The notes under the pieces were generated by a model that was not told the origin of the DNA, searched no databases, and was given only the letters and a program-made list of their open reading frames with translations. The translations under genes and the position numbers were made by a program. Shown in pieces: positions 1 to 7,903 of a stretch of 64,000 bases of DNA. Source of the DNA: Microbacterium aurugineum (GTDB lineage: Bacteria; Actinomycetota; Actinomycetes; Actinomycetales; Microbacteriaceae); NCBI RefSeq assembly GCF_023101205.1, contig NZ_CP078078.1, forward strand, positions 434,001 through 498,000, written 5' to 3'. The first letter of the stretch is position 1, and each line of letters begins with the position of its first letter.

Positions 1-3000
1 TTGCGCCGGATCGCTCCGATCGTGCCCGAGTTCCTCCCGTGGTACCTGCGTTCCGTGGTGCGCCTCGGCGGAGGAGTGGCCCCCCTCCTCCCCGCACCCG
101 TCGTGCCGATCGCCCGCAGGGTGCTGCGCGACATGGTCGGGCACCTCGTCGTCGACGCCCGCCCCGCGAAGCTCGGCGCCGCCATCGAGCGGATCGCCGC
201 GGACGGTTCCCGGCTCAACCTCAACCTGCTCGGCGAGGCGGTTCTGGGCGAAGCGGAGGCGCGGCGTCGCCTCGACGGCATCCACGAGCTCATCCAGCGA
301 CCGGACGTCGACTATGTCTCGGTCAAGGTGTCCGCCATCGTCAGTCACCTGTCGATGTGGGCGTTCGACGAGGTCGTCGACGAGGTCGTCGAACGGCTTC
401 TGCCGCTGTACCTCACGGCCGCGGGGGACGGCACGTTCATCAACCTCGACATGGAGGAGTACCGCGACCTCGATCTGACCATCGCGGTGTTCACGCGCCT
501 CCTGGAAGATCCGCGTCTGGCCGGACTCGAAGCCGGGATCGTGTTGCAGGCCTACCTCCCCGATGCGCTGCCCGCCCTGCAGGAGCTCACCGCCTGGGCG
601 CAGGATCGCGTCGCGCACGGCGGGGCCCGCATCAAGGTGCGGCTCGTCAAGGGTGCGAACCTCGCGATGGAGCGGGTCGAGGCGCGGATGCACGGATGGG
701 AACCCGCGACCTACGACACGAAGCTCGACACCGATGCGAACCACCTGCGCTGTCTGGACTGGGCACTGCGACCCGAGCACACGGCGGCGGTGAAGATCGG
801 TGTCGCCGGACACAACCTCTTCGGCATCGCCTACGCCTGGCTCCTCGCCGGTGAGCGCGGTGTCCGGGAGGCCGTCGAGTTCGAGATGCTCCTCGGGATG
901 GCGCAGGGGCAGGTGCAGGCCGTTTCCCGCGAAGTCGGTCCGGTGCTGCTCTACGTGCCCGTGGTGGAGCCCGCCGAGTTCGACGTCGCGATCAGCTACC
1001 TGGTGCGGAGGCTGGAGGAGAACGCCTCTGCGGAGAACTTCCTCTCCGCGGCGCTCCGGCTCGGCGAGGACGAGTCGCTGTTCGTGCGCGAGCAGGACCG
1101 GTTCCTCGATGCACTCGATCGCGCCGCCGATCCGACTCTCCGCACCGGACCGCGTCGCACCCAGGACCGGCACGCCCCCGTGCACGAGTCCGTGCGGCCC
1201 GTCCCGTCGGCTCCCGCCCCGGAGACCGACCTCACCAAGGCGGTGCTCGGCATCTCCCGCGGATCCGACGACGGCGGACGGGAGGCCTTCCTCGAGACGG
1301 CCGTGTACTCCGCCCGCGAGCTGGAGCACGACGCGGGCGGTGCTCCGGGGTTCGTCAACACGGCCGACACCGACCCCGCCCTCCCCGCGAACCGCGACTG
1401 GGCGCGCGAGGTGCGCGAGCGCATCCCCGGGTCCGATCTCGGCACCGCGACGGTCGCTGCCGGGCGGGTCGACGATGCCGCGGCGTTGGACCGGATCGTG
1501 CAGGGCGTCCGCCGCGCCGCTCCCGCCTGGGGCGGACGACCCGCTGCGGAGCGGGCCGAGGTGCTGCTCCGCGCGGCGGCGGCGCTCGAAGGGCGGCGGG
1601 CGGATCTCATCGAGGTCGCTGCCTCGGAGACCGGAAAGGTCTTCGCGGAGGCCGACGTGGAGGTGAGCGAGGCGGTCGACTTCGCCCGCTACTACGCCGC
1701 GAAGGCACGCGAGCTCGACGCGATCGCCGGGGCCGTCTTCGTGCCGTCATCCGTGACCGTGGTCACCCCGCCGTGGAACTTCCCCCTCGCGATCCCGGCG
1801 GGCGGGGTGCTCGCCGCGCTCGCGGCCGGTTCCGGCGTGGTCTTCAAGCCCGCCCCGCAGGCACGTCGTTGCGCCGCCGTCATCGCGGAGACGCTGTGGC
1901 AGGCCGGCATCCCTCGTGATCTGCTCGCGCTGGTCGACGTCGAAGAGGGCGATCTGGGTCGCGACCTCATCACGCACGAGGCGGTCGATCGCGTGATCCT
2001 CACGGGGGCGTGGGACACGGCGGCGCTGTTCCGCTCCTGGCGTCCGGACCTCCCGCTGCTCGCGGAGACCAGTGGCAAGAACGCGATGATCATCACCCCG
2101 TCCGCCGACCTCGATCTCGCGGTCGCCGATCTCGTCAAGAGTGCCTTCGGCCACGCCGGTCAGAAGTGCTCCGCTGCCTCGCTGGCGATCCTGGTGGGCC
2201 CGGTCGGCCGGTCCCCGCGGTTCGCGCGCCAGCTCGCGGATGCCGTGCGCTCGCTGCACATCGGTCCGCCGACCGATCCGCTGGCCGAGGTCGGGCCGGT
2301 GATCGAGCGACCCCACGGCAAGCTCGCCTGGGCGCTGAGCGAGCTCGAGGGGGAGGAGCAGTGGCTGATCGAGCCTGCGCTCGCCGAGGGCGATGACGGC
2401 AGCGGACGACTGTGGCGGCCCGGTATCCGCGTCGGAGTACAGCCGGGGTCGCGCTTCCACACGGAGGAGTTCTTCGGCCCGGTGCTGGGGGTCATGCATG
2501 CCCCCACCCTCGCGAAGGCCATCGAGATGCAGAACGCGGTCGCCTACGGCCTCACCGCCGGGCTGTACACGCAGGACCCGGACGATCTCGCCCTGTGGCT
2601 CGATCGGGTCGAGGCCGGGAACCTGTACGTGAACCGCGGCATCACGGGCGCGATCGTGCAACGGCAGCCGTTCGGTGGGTGGAAACGGTCTTCGGTCGGT
2701 CCCGGCGCGAAAGCGGGCGGGCCGAACTACCTGATCGGACTGGGGTCGTGGCGCTCGCAGGCGGGCGGCCCGGCGTCCAGCACGCTGCACCTGCGCGGAC
2801 TCGACTCCCGCATCACGGCTCTGATCGAGTCGGCGCAGTCCTCGCTCGCCTACGAGTCGTTCGAGTGGCTGCGTCGATCGGCGCTGTCCGATGCGCTGGC
2901 CTGGGACCGCGAGTTCGGGCAGGTGCGCGACGTGTCGCACCTCGATGTCGAGCGGAACCTGTCCCGCTACCGTCCGGTGCCGGTCGAGGTCCGTGCGACG

Positions 3001-3432
3001 GCGGATGCGGGACTGCAGGAGCTGCTGCGCGTCGTCATCGCCGGTGTGCGCGCCGGAGCGGCGTTCGTCCTCTCGACTCCGGTCGGGCTGCCCGCCGATG
3101 TGCGTCGCGCGCTCGGCGATCTCGACGCCCCCGTGTTCCTGGAGAGCGACGACGAGTGGCTGCAGCGCCTGCAGCGGCAGGACGCTGGTCCCGAGGGCGT
3201 CGCGCTTCCGGTGGCCGACCGCGTGCGGCTGGTCGGCGGTCGTGAAGGGGTGGCCGCGCTGCGCGCGAAGCTCGCCACGGCCTCCGCCGGCGATCCCGAC
3301 CTCGCGGTGTACGACGGCGAGGTGACGGGCGCGGCCCGCATCGAGCTGCTGCCGTTCGTGCACGAGCAGTCGATCTCGATCACCGCACACCGCTACGGCA
3401 ACCTCGACCCGTGGAGCAGCGACGTGATCTGA
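1..3432 (+). CDS. putA: Bifunctional proline dehydrogenase / P5C dehydrogenase PutA, N-terminus cut by window
   Basis: Oxidises proline to pyrroline-5-carboxylate with FAD and then to glutamate with NAD. The frame is open from base 1, so the true start probably lies upstream. The proline dehydrogenase barrel spans about residues 55-370 (NLLGEA, SVKVSAI, NLDMEEYRDLDLT, IKVRLVKGAN). The aldehyde dehydrogenase half spans about 480-930: PWNFPL near 587, general base Glu689 in AETSGKN and nucleophile Cys723 in GQKCSA. About 200 further residues follow, a C-terminal extension seen in long actinobacterial PutA proteins. No DNA-binding domain is visible, so this is a catalytic rather than an autorepressor PutA. 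It is followed by a long palindrome at 3477-3540 that probably ends its transcript. Assignment is firm; only the exact N-terminus is unknown. Confidence 0.93.
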   Translation: MRRIAPIVPEFLPWYLRSVVRLGGGVAPLLPAPVVPIARRVLRDMVGHLVVDARPAKLGAAIERIAADGSRLNLNLLGEAVLGEAEARRRLDGIHELIQRPDVDYVSVKVSAIVSHLSMWAFDEVVDEVVERLLPLYLTAAGDGTFINLDMEEYRDLDLTIAVFTRLLEDPRLAGLEAGIVLQAYLPDALPALQELTAWAQDRVAHGGARIKVRLVKGANLAMERVEARMHGWEPATYDTKLDTDANHLRCLDWALRPEHTAAVKIGVAGHNLFGIAYAWLLAGERGVREAVEFEMLLGMAQGQVQAVSREVGPVLLYVPVVEPAEFDVAISYLVRRLEENASAENFLSAALRLGEDESLFVREQDRFLDALDRAADPTLRTGPRRTQDRHAPVHESVRPVPSAPAPETDLTKAVLGISRGSDDGGREAFLETAVYSARELEHDAGGAPGFVNTADTDPALPANRDWAREVRERIPGSDLGTATVAAGRVDDAAALDRIVQGVRRAAPAWGGRPAAERAEVLLRAAAALEGRRADLIEVAASETGKVFAEADVEVSEAVDFARYYAAKARELDAIAGAVFVPSSVTVVTPPWNFPLAIPAGGVLAALAAGSGVVFKPAPQARRCAAVIAETLWQAGIPRDLLALVDVEEGDLGRDLITHEAVDRVILTGAWDTAALFRSWRPDLPLLAETSGKNAMIITPSADLDLAVADLVKSAFGHAGQKCSAASLAILVGPVGRSPRFARQLADAVRSLHIGPPTDPLAEVGPVIERPHGKLAWALSELEGEEQWLIEPALAEGDDGSGRLWRPGIRVGVQPGSRFHTEEFFGPVLGVMHAPTLAKAIEMQNAVAYGLTAGLYTQDPDDLALWLDRVEAGNLYVNRGITGAIVQRQPFGGWKRSSVGPGAKAGGPNYLIGLGSWRSQAGGPASSTLHLRGLDSRITALIESAQSSLAYESFEWLRRSALSDALAWDREFGQVRDVSHLDVERNLSRYRPVPVEVRATADAGLQELLRVVIAGVRAGAAFVLSTPVGLPADVRRALGDLDAPVFLESDDEWLQRLQRQDAGPEGVALPVADRVRLVGGREGVAALRAKLATASAGDPDLAVYDGEVTGAARIELLPFVHEQSISITAHRYGNLDPWSSDVI

Positions 3433-3476
3433 CGCGTCTCACGCCCCATCCGTCCCTCCGTTCCCGTGGCGTCCCT

Positions 3477-3540
3477 CCGTTCCGGTCGCGATATGGCACC
3501 CGTTTCCCTCGAATAGGGCGCCATATCGCGACCGGAACGG
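3477..3540. terminator. Long near-perfect palindrome downstream of putA
   Basis: Two 25-base arms (3477-3501 and 3516-3540) are complementary except at one position, around a 14-base loop. The arm core reads GGTCGCGATATGGC. There is no clear T-tract, so it may act as a rho-independent-like terminator of putA, a 3'-end-stabilising hairpin or a REP-like element. It separates putA from the next promoter. Confidence 0.5.
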
Positions 3541-3554
3541 GGGAGAACACTCCG

Positions 3555-3622
3555 GATGTAAAGAATTCTTGACACACGCATACCGCGGACGTACGCTGAG
3601 TGTGTCAAGAATCTTTTACATC
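3555..3622 (+). promoter_or_regulatory. Promoter with 23-bp inverted-repeat operator for the XRE operon
   Basis: A consensus-like promoter is present: -35 TTGACA at 3569-3574, a 17-nt spacer and -10 TACGCT at 3592-3597. It lies within two 23-base arms (3555-3577 and 3600-3622) that match as an inverted repeat at 21 of 23 positions. The left arm covers the -35 and the right arm covers the expected +1. A repressor dimer or tetramer bound here would block initiation. The XRE protein encoded second in the operon is the obvious candidate (inference). Confidence 0.75.
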
Positions 3623-3631
3623 GGAGGCGTC

Positions 3632-4066
3632 ATGGTCTACGAAGAACGCAATGCCTGGTCGGGGCTCATCGTCAGCCCGATCGTGATGGTCGTGTACGTC
3701 GTGCTGGTGCTTCAGCAGGCCGGGGGAGGACCGCTCACCGACGTCGACTGGTTCCCGCTCATGCTGTGGGTGATCGGTGGCGGCATCGTCGCGACCATCG
3801 TCCTCAGCATCGTCTGGGGGATCATCGCCGGGATGACGGATCCGGACGGGGTGGGTCGCTCGGACATCCGCGACCGCGACATCAGCCGCATGGGCGGACG
3901 GGTCGAGCAGGCCTTCGTCGTGGTCGCGGGACTCGGAGTCATCGCGCTGTGCGCCGTCGGAGCCGACGTCTTCTGGATCGCGAACACCATGTTCGCGGGC
4001 TTCGCGGTGTCGGCGCTCGTCGGCGGCATCGCGCGGGTGATCGCCTACCGGCGAGGACTCGTCTGA
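3632..4066 (+). CDS. Small four-helix membrane protein encoded with an XRE regulator
   Basis: A 144-residue protein with four predicted membrane segments, roughly residues 10-30, 42-66, 93-112 and 116-136, joined by a charged loop (TDPDGVGRSDIRDRDISR). I do not recognise a named family. ATG at 3632 is chosen because GGAG lies at 3623-3626 and upstream in-frame codons overlap the promoter dyad. Its stop overlaps the start of the XRE gene by one base, so the two are translationally coupled. Small membrane proteins paired with XRE regulators are common in Gram-positive bacteria and may sense an envelope signal or antagonise the regulator; that role is inference here. Confidence 0.8.
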   Translation: MVYEERNAWSGLIVSPIVMVVYVVLVLQQAGGGPLTDVDWFPLMLWVIGGGIVATIVLSIVWGIIAGMTDPDGVGRSDIRDRDISRMGGRVEQAFVVVAGLGVIALCAVGADVFWIANTMFAGFAVSALVGGIARVIAYRRGLV

Positions 4067-4296
4067 TGGTCAAGCCCACCCGCGTCTCGAACACCATCCG
4101 TGTGCACCGCGAACAGGCAGGACTCACCCAGGCCGAACTCGCACGCACGGTCGGTGTGACGCGCCAGACGCTCATCGCGATCGAGCAGCAGAAGTACTCG
4201 CCGACGCTCGAGCTCGCCTTCCAGATCGCCCGCGCGTTCGGTGTGGGCCTCGACGACATCTTCGAGTATCCCGACACGTCAGGAGCATCCGCATGA
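4066..4296 (+). CDS. XRE-family HTH regulator
   Basis: A 76-residue protein that is almost entirely a Cro/C1-type helix-turn-helix: REQAGLTQAELARTVGVTRQTLIAIEQQKYSP. The tail (LEYPDTSGASA-like, ending the domain near residue 66) is too short for a sensor domain. This matches the compact YgzD/YozG-type XRE regulators. It overlaps the upstream membrane gene by one base and the downstream oxidoreductase by four (ATGA), so it sits in the middle of a three-gene operon. The dyad at 3555-3622 is the likely autoregulatory operator, which is inference from position and size. Confidence 0.9.
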   Translation: MVKPTRVSNTIRVHREQAGLTQAELARTVGVTRQTLIAIEQQKYSPTLELAFQIARAFGVGLDDIFEYPDTSGASA

Positions 4297-5294
4297 ACCA
4301 GTCGATGCAGGCATGGTCCCGGGAGACCTACGGGGCGGCCGACGGCGTGACGCTGCAGAGCATCCCCGTCCCGACGCCCGGTCGGGGGGAGGTGCTGCTG
4401 CGGGTGCGCGCCACGGCCCTGAACGCGGGCGATGTGCGTCTCCTCCTCGGTGATCCGCTGCTCGTCCGGCCGGTGTACGGCCTGACCCGTCCGAAGCATC
4501 CGGTGCGCGGTATGGAGGTCGCCGGCACCGTGGTCGCACTCGGGCCCGACGTCGTGGGCGCGGAGCTGGGGGAGGACGTCGTCGGAGAGCTCGTCGGCGG
4601 CGGAGGCCTCGGCGACTACGTGAGCGTCCCGGCCTCACGGCTCGTGCCGATCCCGCCCGACATCGCGCCCGAGTCCGCCGCGTGCCTTCCGGTGGCCGGG
4701 GGGACTGCGTGGCAGGCGCTCGACCTCGCCGGGGTGGGGCTCGCGCATGCCGGGACGCCGCGCGTCCTCATCATCGGCGCCTCGGGTGGTGTCGGTACCT
4801 TCGCCGTGCAGCTCGCGGCGCTCCGTGGGGCCGAGGTCTGGGCGACCTGCCGTGCCCGCAACGCACCGCTGGTCGAGCGGCTGGGCGCCGTTCGCACCTT
4901 CGATCACCGGGAGTCTCCGCTGGCCGACCTCCCCGCAGGACGGTTCGACGCGATCGTCGACATCGCCGGGGGGATGCCGCTGCGGGAGCTGAAGCGCCTC
5001 GTCGCTCCCGGCGGCACCGTGGTGCTGGTCACGGGAGACGGCGGACACGTGCTGGGCCCGATCCCCCGGATGCTGCGCGCGGTGTTCCTGTCGATCGGAT
5101 CGCGGAGCATCCGTCCCCTCGCCGCGACTCCGCGTCCGGAAGTGCTCGCGAAGCTCCTCGAACTCGTGGCCGACGGACGTGTGGTTCCCGTGGTCGAACG
5201 GGAGTACCCCTTCTCGGAGGCCGCTACCGCCCTGTCTCGCATCGCGGCCGGTCATGCGGTCGGCAAGCTTGTCGTCACCGGCTCCGGCTCCTGA
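4293..5294 (+). CDS. Zinc-independent MDR-family NAD(P)H oxidoreductase
   Basis: A 333-residue medium-chain dehydrogenase/reductase of the quinone oxidoreductase type. The N-terminal GroES-like domain contains NAGDVRLLLGDP and PVRGMEVAGTVVALG. The Rossmann domain has the signature GASGGVGTFAVQLA near residues 165-178. The GHE-type catalytic zinc site of alcohol dehydrogenases and the structural zinc cysteines are absent, which favours a quinone/enone reductase. Its ATG overlaps the XRE stop (ATGA), so it is co-transcribed with the regulator and membrane protein. The substrate cannot be read from the sequence. Confidence 0.85.
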   Translation: MNQSMQAWSRETYGAADGVTLQSIPVPTPGRGEVLLRVRATALNAGDVRLLLGDPLLVRPVYGLTRPKHPVRGMEVAGTVVALGPDVVGAELGEDVVGELVGGGGLGDYVSVPASRLVPIPPDIAPESAACLPVAGGTAWQALDLAGVGLAHAGTPRVLIIGASGGVGTFAVQLAALRGAEVWATCRARNAPLVERLGAVRTFDHRESPLADLPAGRFDAIVDIAGGMPLRELKRLVAPGGTVVLVTGDGGHVLGPIPRMLRAVFLSIGSRSIRPLAATPRPEVLAKLLELVADGRVVPVVEREYPFSEAATALSRIAAGHAVGKLVVTGSGS

Positions 5295-5462
5295 ACCGAC
5301 CCGCGCGGTGCTCTGGCGGCATACAGGCGGCGGGTGACACAATGGACCCCGGCGTGCCCGAGTCGCATCTTCCCCGACGCCCGCTCTGAACGAGCGAAGG
5401 GTCGAAGGACCGCCGGGCCCCTGGACAGCGTCCGCCGCGCCCGTCCTCCGAGGAGAGCACCC

Positions 5463-6341
5463 ATGTCGACGCCTGAAGCCGCCGTCTCCCCCGCCCCCGC
5501 CCGCACCGCGCACCACCGCCGCTACCTGATGTGCAAGCCGGAGCACTTCACGGTCAACTACTCGATCAACCCGTGGATGGAGCCGACCAGGCCGACCGAC
5601 ACCGCCAACGCGGTCGCGCAGTGGCAGAAGCTCCACGATCTGTACATCGAGCTGGGCCACGAGGTCGAGCTCATCGATCCGCTCCCCGGATACCCCGACA
5701 TGGTCTACACGGCCAACGGCGGGTTCCTCATCGACGGTCGCGCCTACGTGCCCGAGTTCCGCTTCGTCGAGCGTCAGGGCGAGTCCCCGGCCTTCGCCGA
5801 CTGGTTCCGTGCCGCGGGCTTCGACACCGTGATGCCGAAGGAGGTCAACGAGGGTGAGGGCGATTTCCTCCTCGTCGGCGACGTGATCCTGGCCGGCACC
5901 GGCTTCCGGTCGACGGGAGACAGCCACCGTGAGGTCGGCGAGGTCTTCGGCCGCGAGGTCGTCTCGCTCACCCTGGTCGACCCGCGCTTCTACCACCTCG
6001 ACACCGCCATCGCCGTGCTCGATCCGGTGCAGGGCGCGGAGAACGGCGGCCCCGAGCGCGCGAACATCGCGTACCTTCCCGGTGCCTTCGACGACGCCAG
6101 CCGCGCGATCCTCGAAGAGCGATTCCCCGACGCGATCCTCGTCTCGGATGAGGACGGTTCGGTGTTCGGCCTCAACTCGGCGAGCGACGGCTACAACGTG
6201 GTCATCTCGCCGCGTGCGAAGGGCTTCGAGAAGCAGCTGCGTGAGCGCGGGTACAACCCGATCCTGATCGACCTCTCCGAGCTGCTCCTCGGCGGTGGCG
6301 GGATCAAGTGCTGCACGCTCGAGCTGCGGGGTGCGAAGTGA
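5463..6341 (+). CDS. Guanidine-group-modifying hydrolase: DDAH / arginine dihydrolase-like
   Basis: A 292-residue member of the pentein fold that acts on arginine or methylated arginine. Landmarks are MCKPEHF and NPWM near the N-terminus, PDMVYTANGGF with Asn85, EGEGDF at 131-136, GFRS with Arg149, FYHLDTAIA with catalytic His178, and GGGIKCCTLE with the catalytic cysteine at 283 or 284. Many actinobacterial homologues are labelled dimethylargininase. The MCxP, NPWM and TAN signatures are also those of the cyanobacterial ArgZ/AgrE arginine dihydrolase, which makes ornithine directly. The start is set by AGGAGA at 5451-5456. It overlaps rocD by four bases (GTGA), which favours ornithine supply. 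Confidence 0.8.
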   Translation: MSTPEAAVSPAPARTAHHRRYLMCKPEHFTVNYSINPWMEPTRPTDTANAVAQWQKLHDLYIELGHEVELIDPLPGYPDMVYTANGGFLIDGRAYVPEFRFVERQGESPAFADWFRAAGFDTVMPKEVNEGEGDFLLVGDVILAGTGFRSTGDSHREVGEVFGREVVSLTLVDPRFYHLDTAIAVLDPVQGAENGGPERANIAYLPGAFDDASRAILEERFPDAILVSDEDGSVFGLNSASDGYNVVISPRAKGFEKQLRERGYNPILIDLSELLLGGGGIKCCTLELRGAK

Positions 6342-7540
6342 CCGCCCTCGACGAGACCACCACCGCGGGCACCGAGCCGCACGTCGCGCACAACTATCAC
6401 CCGCTGCCGGTGAACATCGCCCGCGCCGAGGGTGCCTGGGTGACGGATGTGGAGGGCAAGCGCTACCTCGACCTGCTCGCTGCGTACTCCGCCGTGAACT
6501 TCGGCCACCGGCATCCGGCCCTCGTCGCGGCGCTCACCGAACAGCTCGGACGCGTCACGCTCGTCAGCCGCGCGTTCCAGAGCGACCGGCTCGAACCGTT
6601 CGCCGCGGCACTCGCCGAACTCGCGGGCAAAGACCTCGTGCTGCCGATGAACACCGGGGCCGAAGCCGTGGAGACCGGCATCAAGGTCGCCCGCGCCTGG
6701 GGATACCGCGTCAAGGGCATCGCCGAGGGCAAGGCGCGCATCATCGTCGCGGCCGGGAACTTCCACGGTCGCACGACCACCATCGTCAGCTTCAGCGACG
6801 ACGAGACGGCTCGCGACGACTTCGGTCCGTACACGCCCGGTTTCGACGTCGTGCCCTACGGGGACGCGGACGCGATCGCCGCGGCCATCACCGACGAGAC
6901 GGCGGCCGTGCTCGTGGAGCCGATCCAGGGCGAGGCGGGTGTCGTGATCCCGCCGGAGGGCTACCTGCGCCGCATCCGTGAGATCTGCGACGAGAAGAAC
7001 GTGCTGTTCATCGCCGACGAGATCCAGGCGGGCCTGGGACGGGTGGGGGAGACCTTCGCGTGCGACCGGGAAGGTGTCGTCCCCGACCTGTACCTGCTCG
7101 GCAAGGCCCTCGGCGGCGGCCTGCTTCCGGTCTCGGCCGTGGTCGGCGACGCCGACGTGCTCGGCGTGATCCGGCCCGGCGAGCACGGCTCGACCTTCGG
7201 CGGGAATCCGCTCGCCGCGGCCGTGGGCCTGCGCGTGGTCGAGATGCTGCAGACCGGCGAGTTCCAGGAGCGGGCGCGTGCGCTCGGCGCTCACCTGGAT
7301 CAGGCGCTTCAGCCGCTGATCGGCCACGGTGTGACGGCCGTGCGCATCGCGGGGCTCTGGGCAGGCGTCGACATCGACCCGGCGAAGGGTACCGGACGCG
7401 AGATCGCCGAGAAGCTGCTCGAGCGGGGTGTGCTCGTCAAGGACACGCACGGGCAGACCATCCGCATCGCGCCGCCGCTCGTGATCCGCGCGACCGAGCT
7501 CGACTGGGCGGTGGAGCAGCTCAAGCTCGTGCTGGCCTGA
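6338..7540 (+). CDS. rocD: Ornithine aminotransferase RocD
   Basis: A 400-residue class III PLP-dependent aminotransferase converting ornithine and 2-oxoglutarate to glutamate-5-semialdehyde and glutamate. Visible motifs are NTGAEAVETGIKVARAW, VEPIQGEAGV, FIADEIQAGLGR (the PLP-ring aspartate) and LLGKALGGGLLPVS with the PLP lysine. The GTG start at 6338 overlaps the TGA of the upstream gene, so the pair is coupled. The product cyclises to P5C, the substrate of the second half of the PutA encoded at the left edge. Confidence 0.93.
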   Translation: MTALDETTTAGTEPHVAHNYHPLPVNIARAEGAWVTDVEGKRYLDLLAAYSAVNFGHRHPALVAALTEQLGRVTLVSRAFQSDRLEPFAAALAELAGKDLVLPMNTGAEAVETGIKVARAWGYRVKGIAEGKARIIVAAGNFHGRTTTIVSFSDDETARDDFGPYTPGFDVVPYGDADAIAAAITDETAAVLVEPIQGEAGVVIPPEGYLRRIREICDEKNVLFIADEIQAGLGRVGETFACDREGVVPDLYLLGKALGGGLLPVSAVVGDADVLGVIRPGEHGSTFGGNPLAAAVGLRVVEMLQTGEFQERARALGAHLDQALQPLIGHGVTAVRIAGLWAGVDIDPAKGTGREIAEKLLERGVLVKDTHGQTIRIAPPLVIRATELDWAVEQLKLVLA

Positions 7541-7553
7541 GCCCCTGCCACGC

Positions 7554-7841
7554 TCAGGCGGGCGGGGAGTCCGGGTCGAGCGTCTTCAGCGAGTCCTCCT
7601 CGGCCTCGTTGTCCGCGTCGAGCTGCTCCTCGGTGTTCTCGTCACCGCCGAGCGCCGAGCGATGGCCCTGACCTGCGTCGCCTTGGATGGCGCCACCGGT
7701 CGACTCGCCCCGGGAGCTGTCGCCCTGGATCGCTCCGCCGGTGCCGTCGCCCTGGCCCGAGTCCTCGTCCGGGACGGCGGTTTCCGGTGCGCCCTCTGCC
7801 GGGTCCGTCGAGTGGGGGGTGCGTTCCGTGTTCTCATCCAT
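7554..7841 (-). CDS. Small acidic hypothetical protein with internal repeats
   Basis: A 95-residue, very acidic, glycine-rich and probably disordered protein with no recognised domain. A nine-residue unit of the form (S/T)GGAIQGD occurs twice (GTGGAIQGDSS and STGGAIQGDAG). The C-terminus is acidic (EEQLDADNEAEEDSLKTLDPDSPPA). The start at 7841 is supported by a -10-like TATCGT at 7848-7853 exactly six bases upstream, which suggests a leaderless mRNA. The function is unknown. Confidence 0.7.
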   Translation of the reverse strand: MDENTERTPHSTDPAEGAPETAVPDEDSGQGDGTGGAIQGDSSRGESTGGAIQGDAGQGHRSALGGDENTEEQLDADNEAEEDSLKTLDPDSPPA

Positions 7842-7903
7842 GCGACGACGATACGTACGGCCGGGGCAGCCGTGGAGGGCGTTGACAAACCCGGCGCGGA
7901 GGG

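Noticed and set aside
1747..3390. A 547-codon frame antisense to putA
   Set aside because: No ribosome site, no recognisable domain, and entirely overlapped by PutA catalytic motifs.
3569..3631. N-terminal extension of the small membrane protein
   Set aside because: It would start inside the promoter dyad; GGAG before ATG 3632 fits better.
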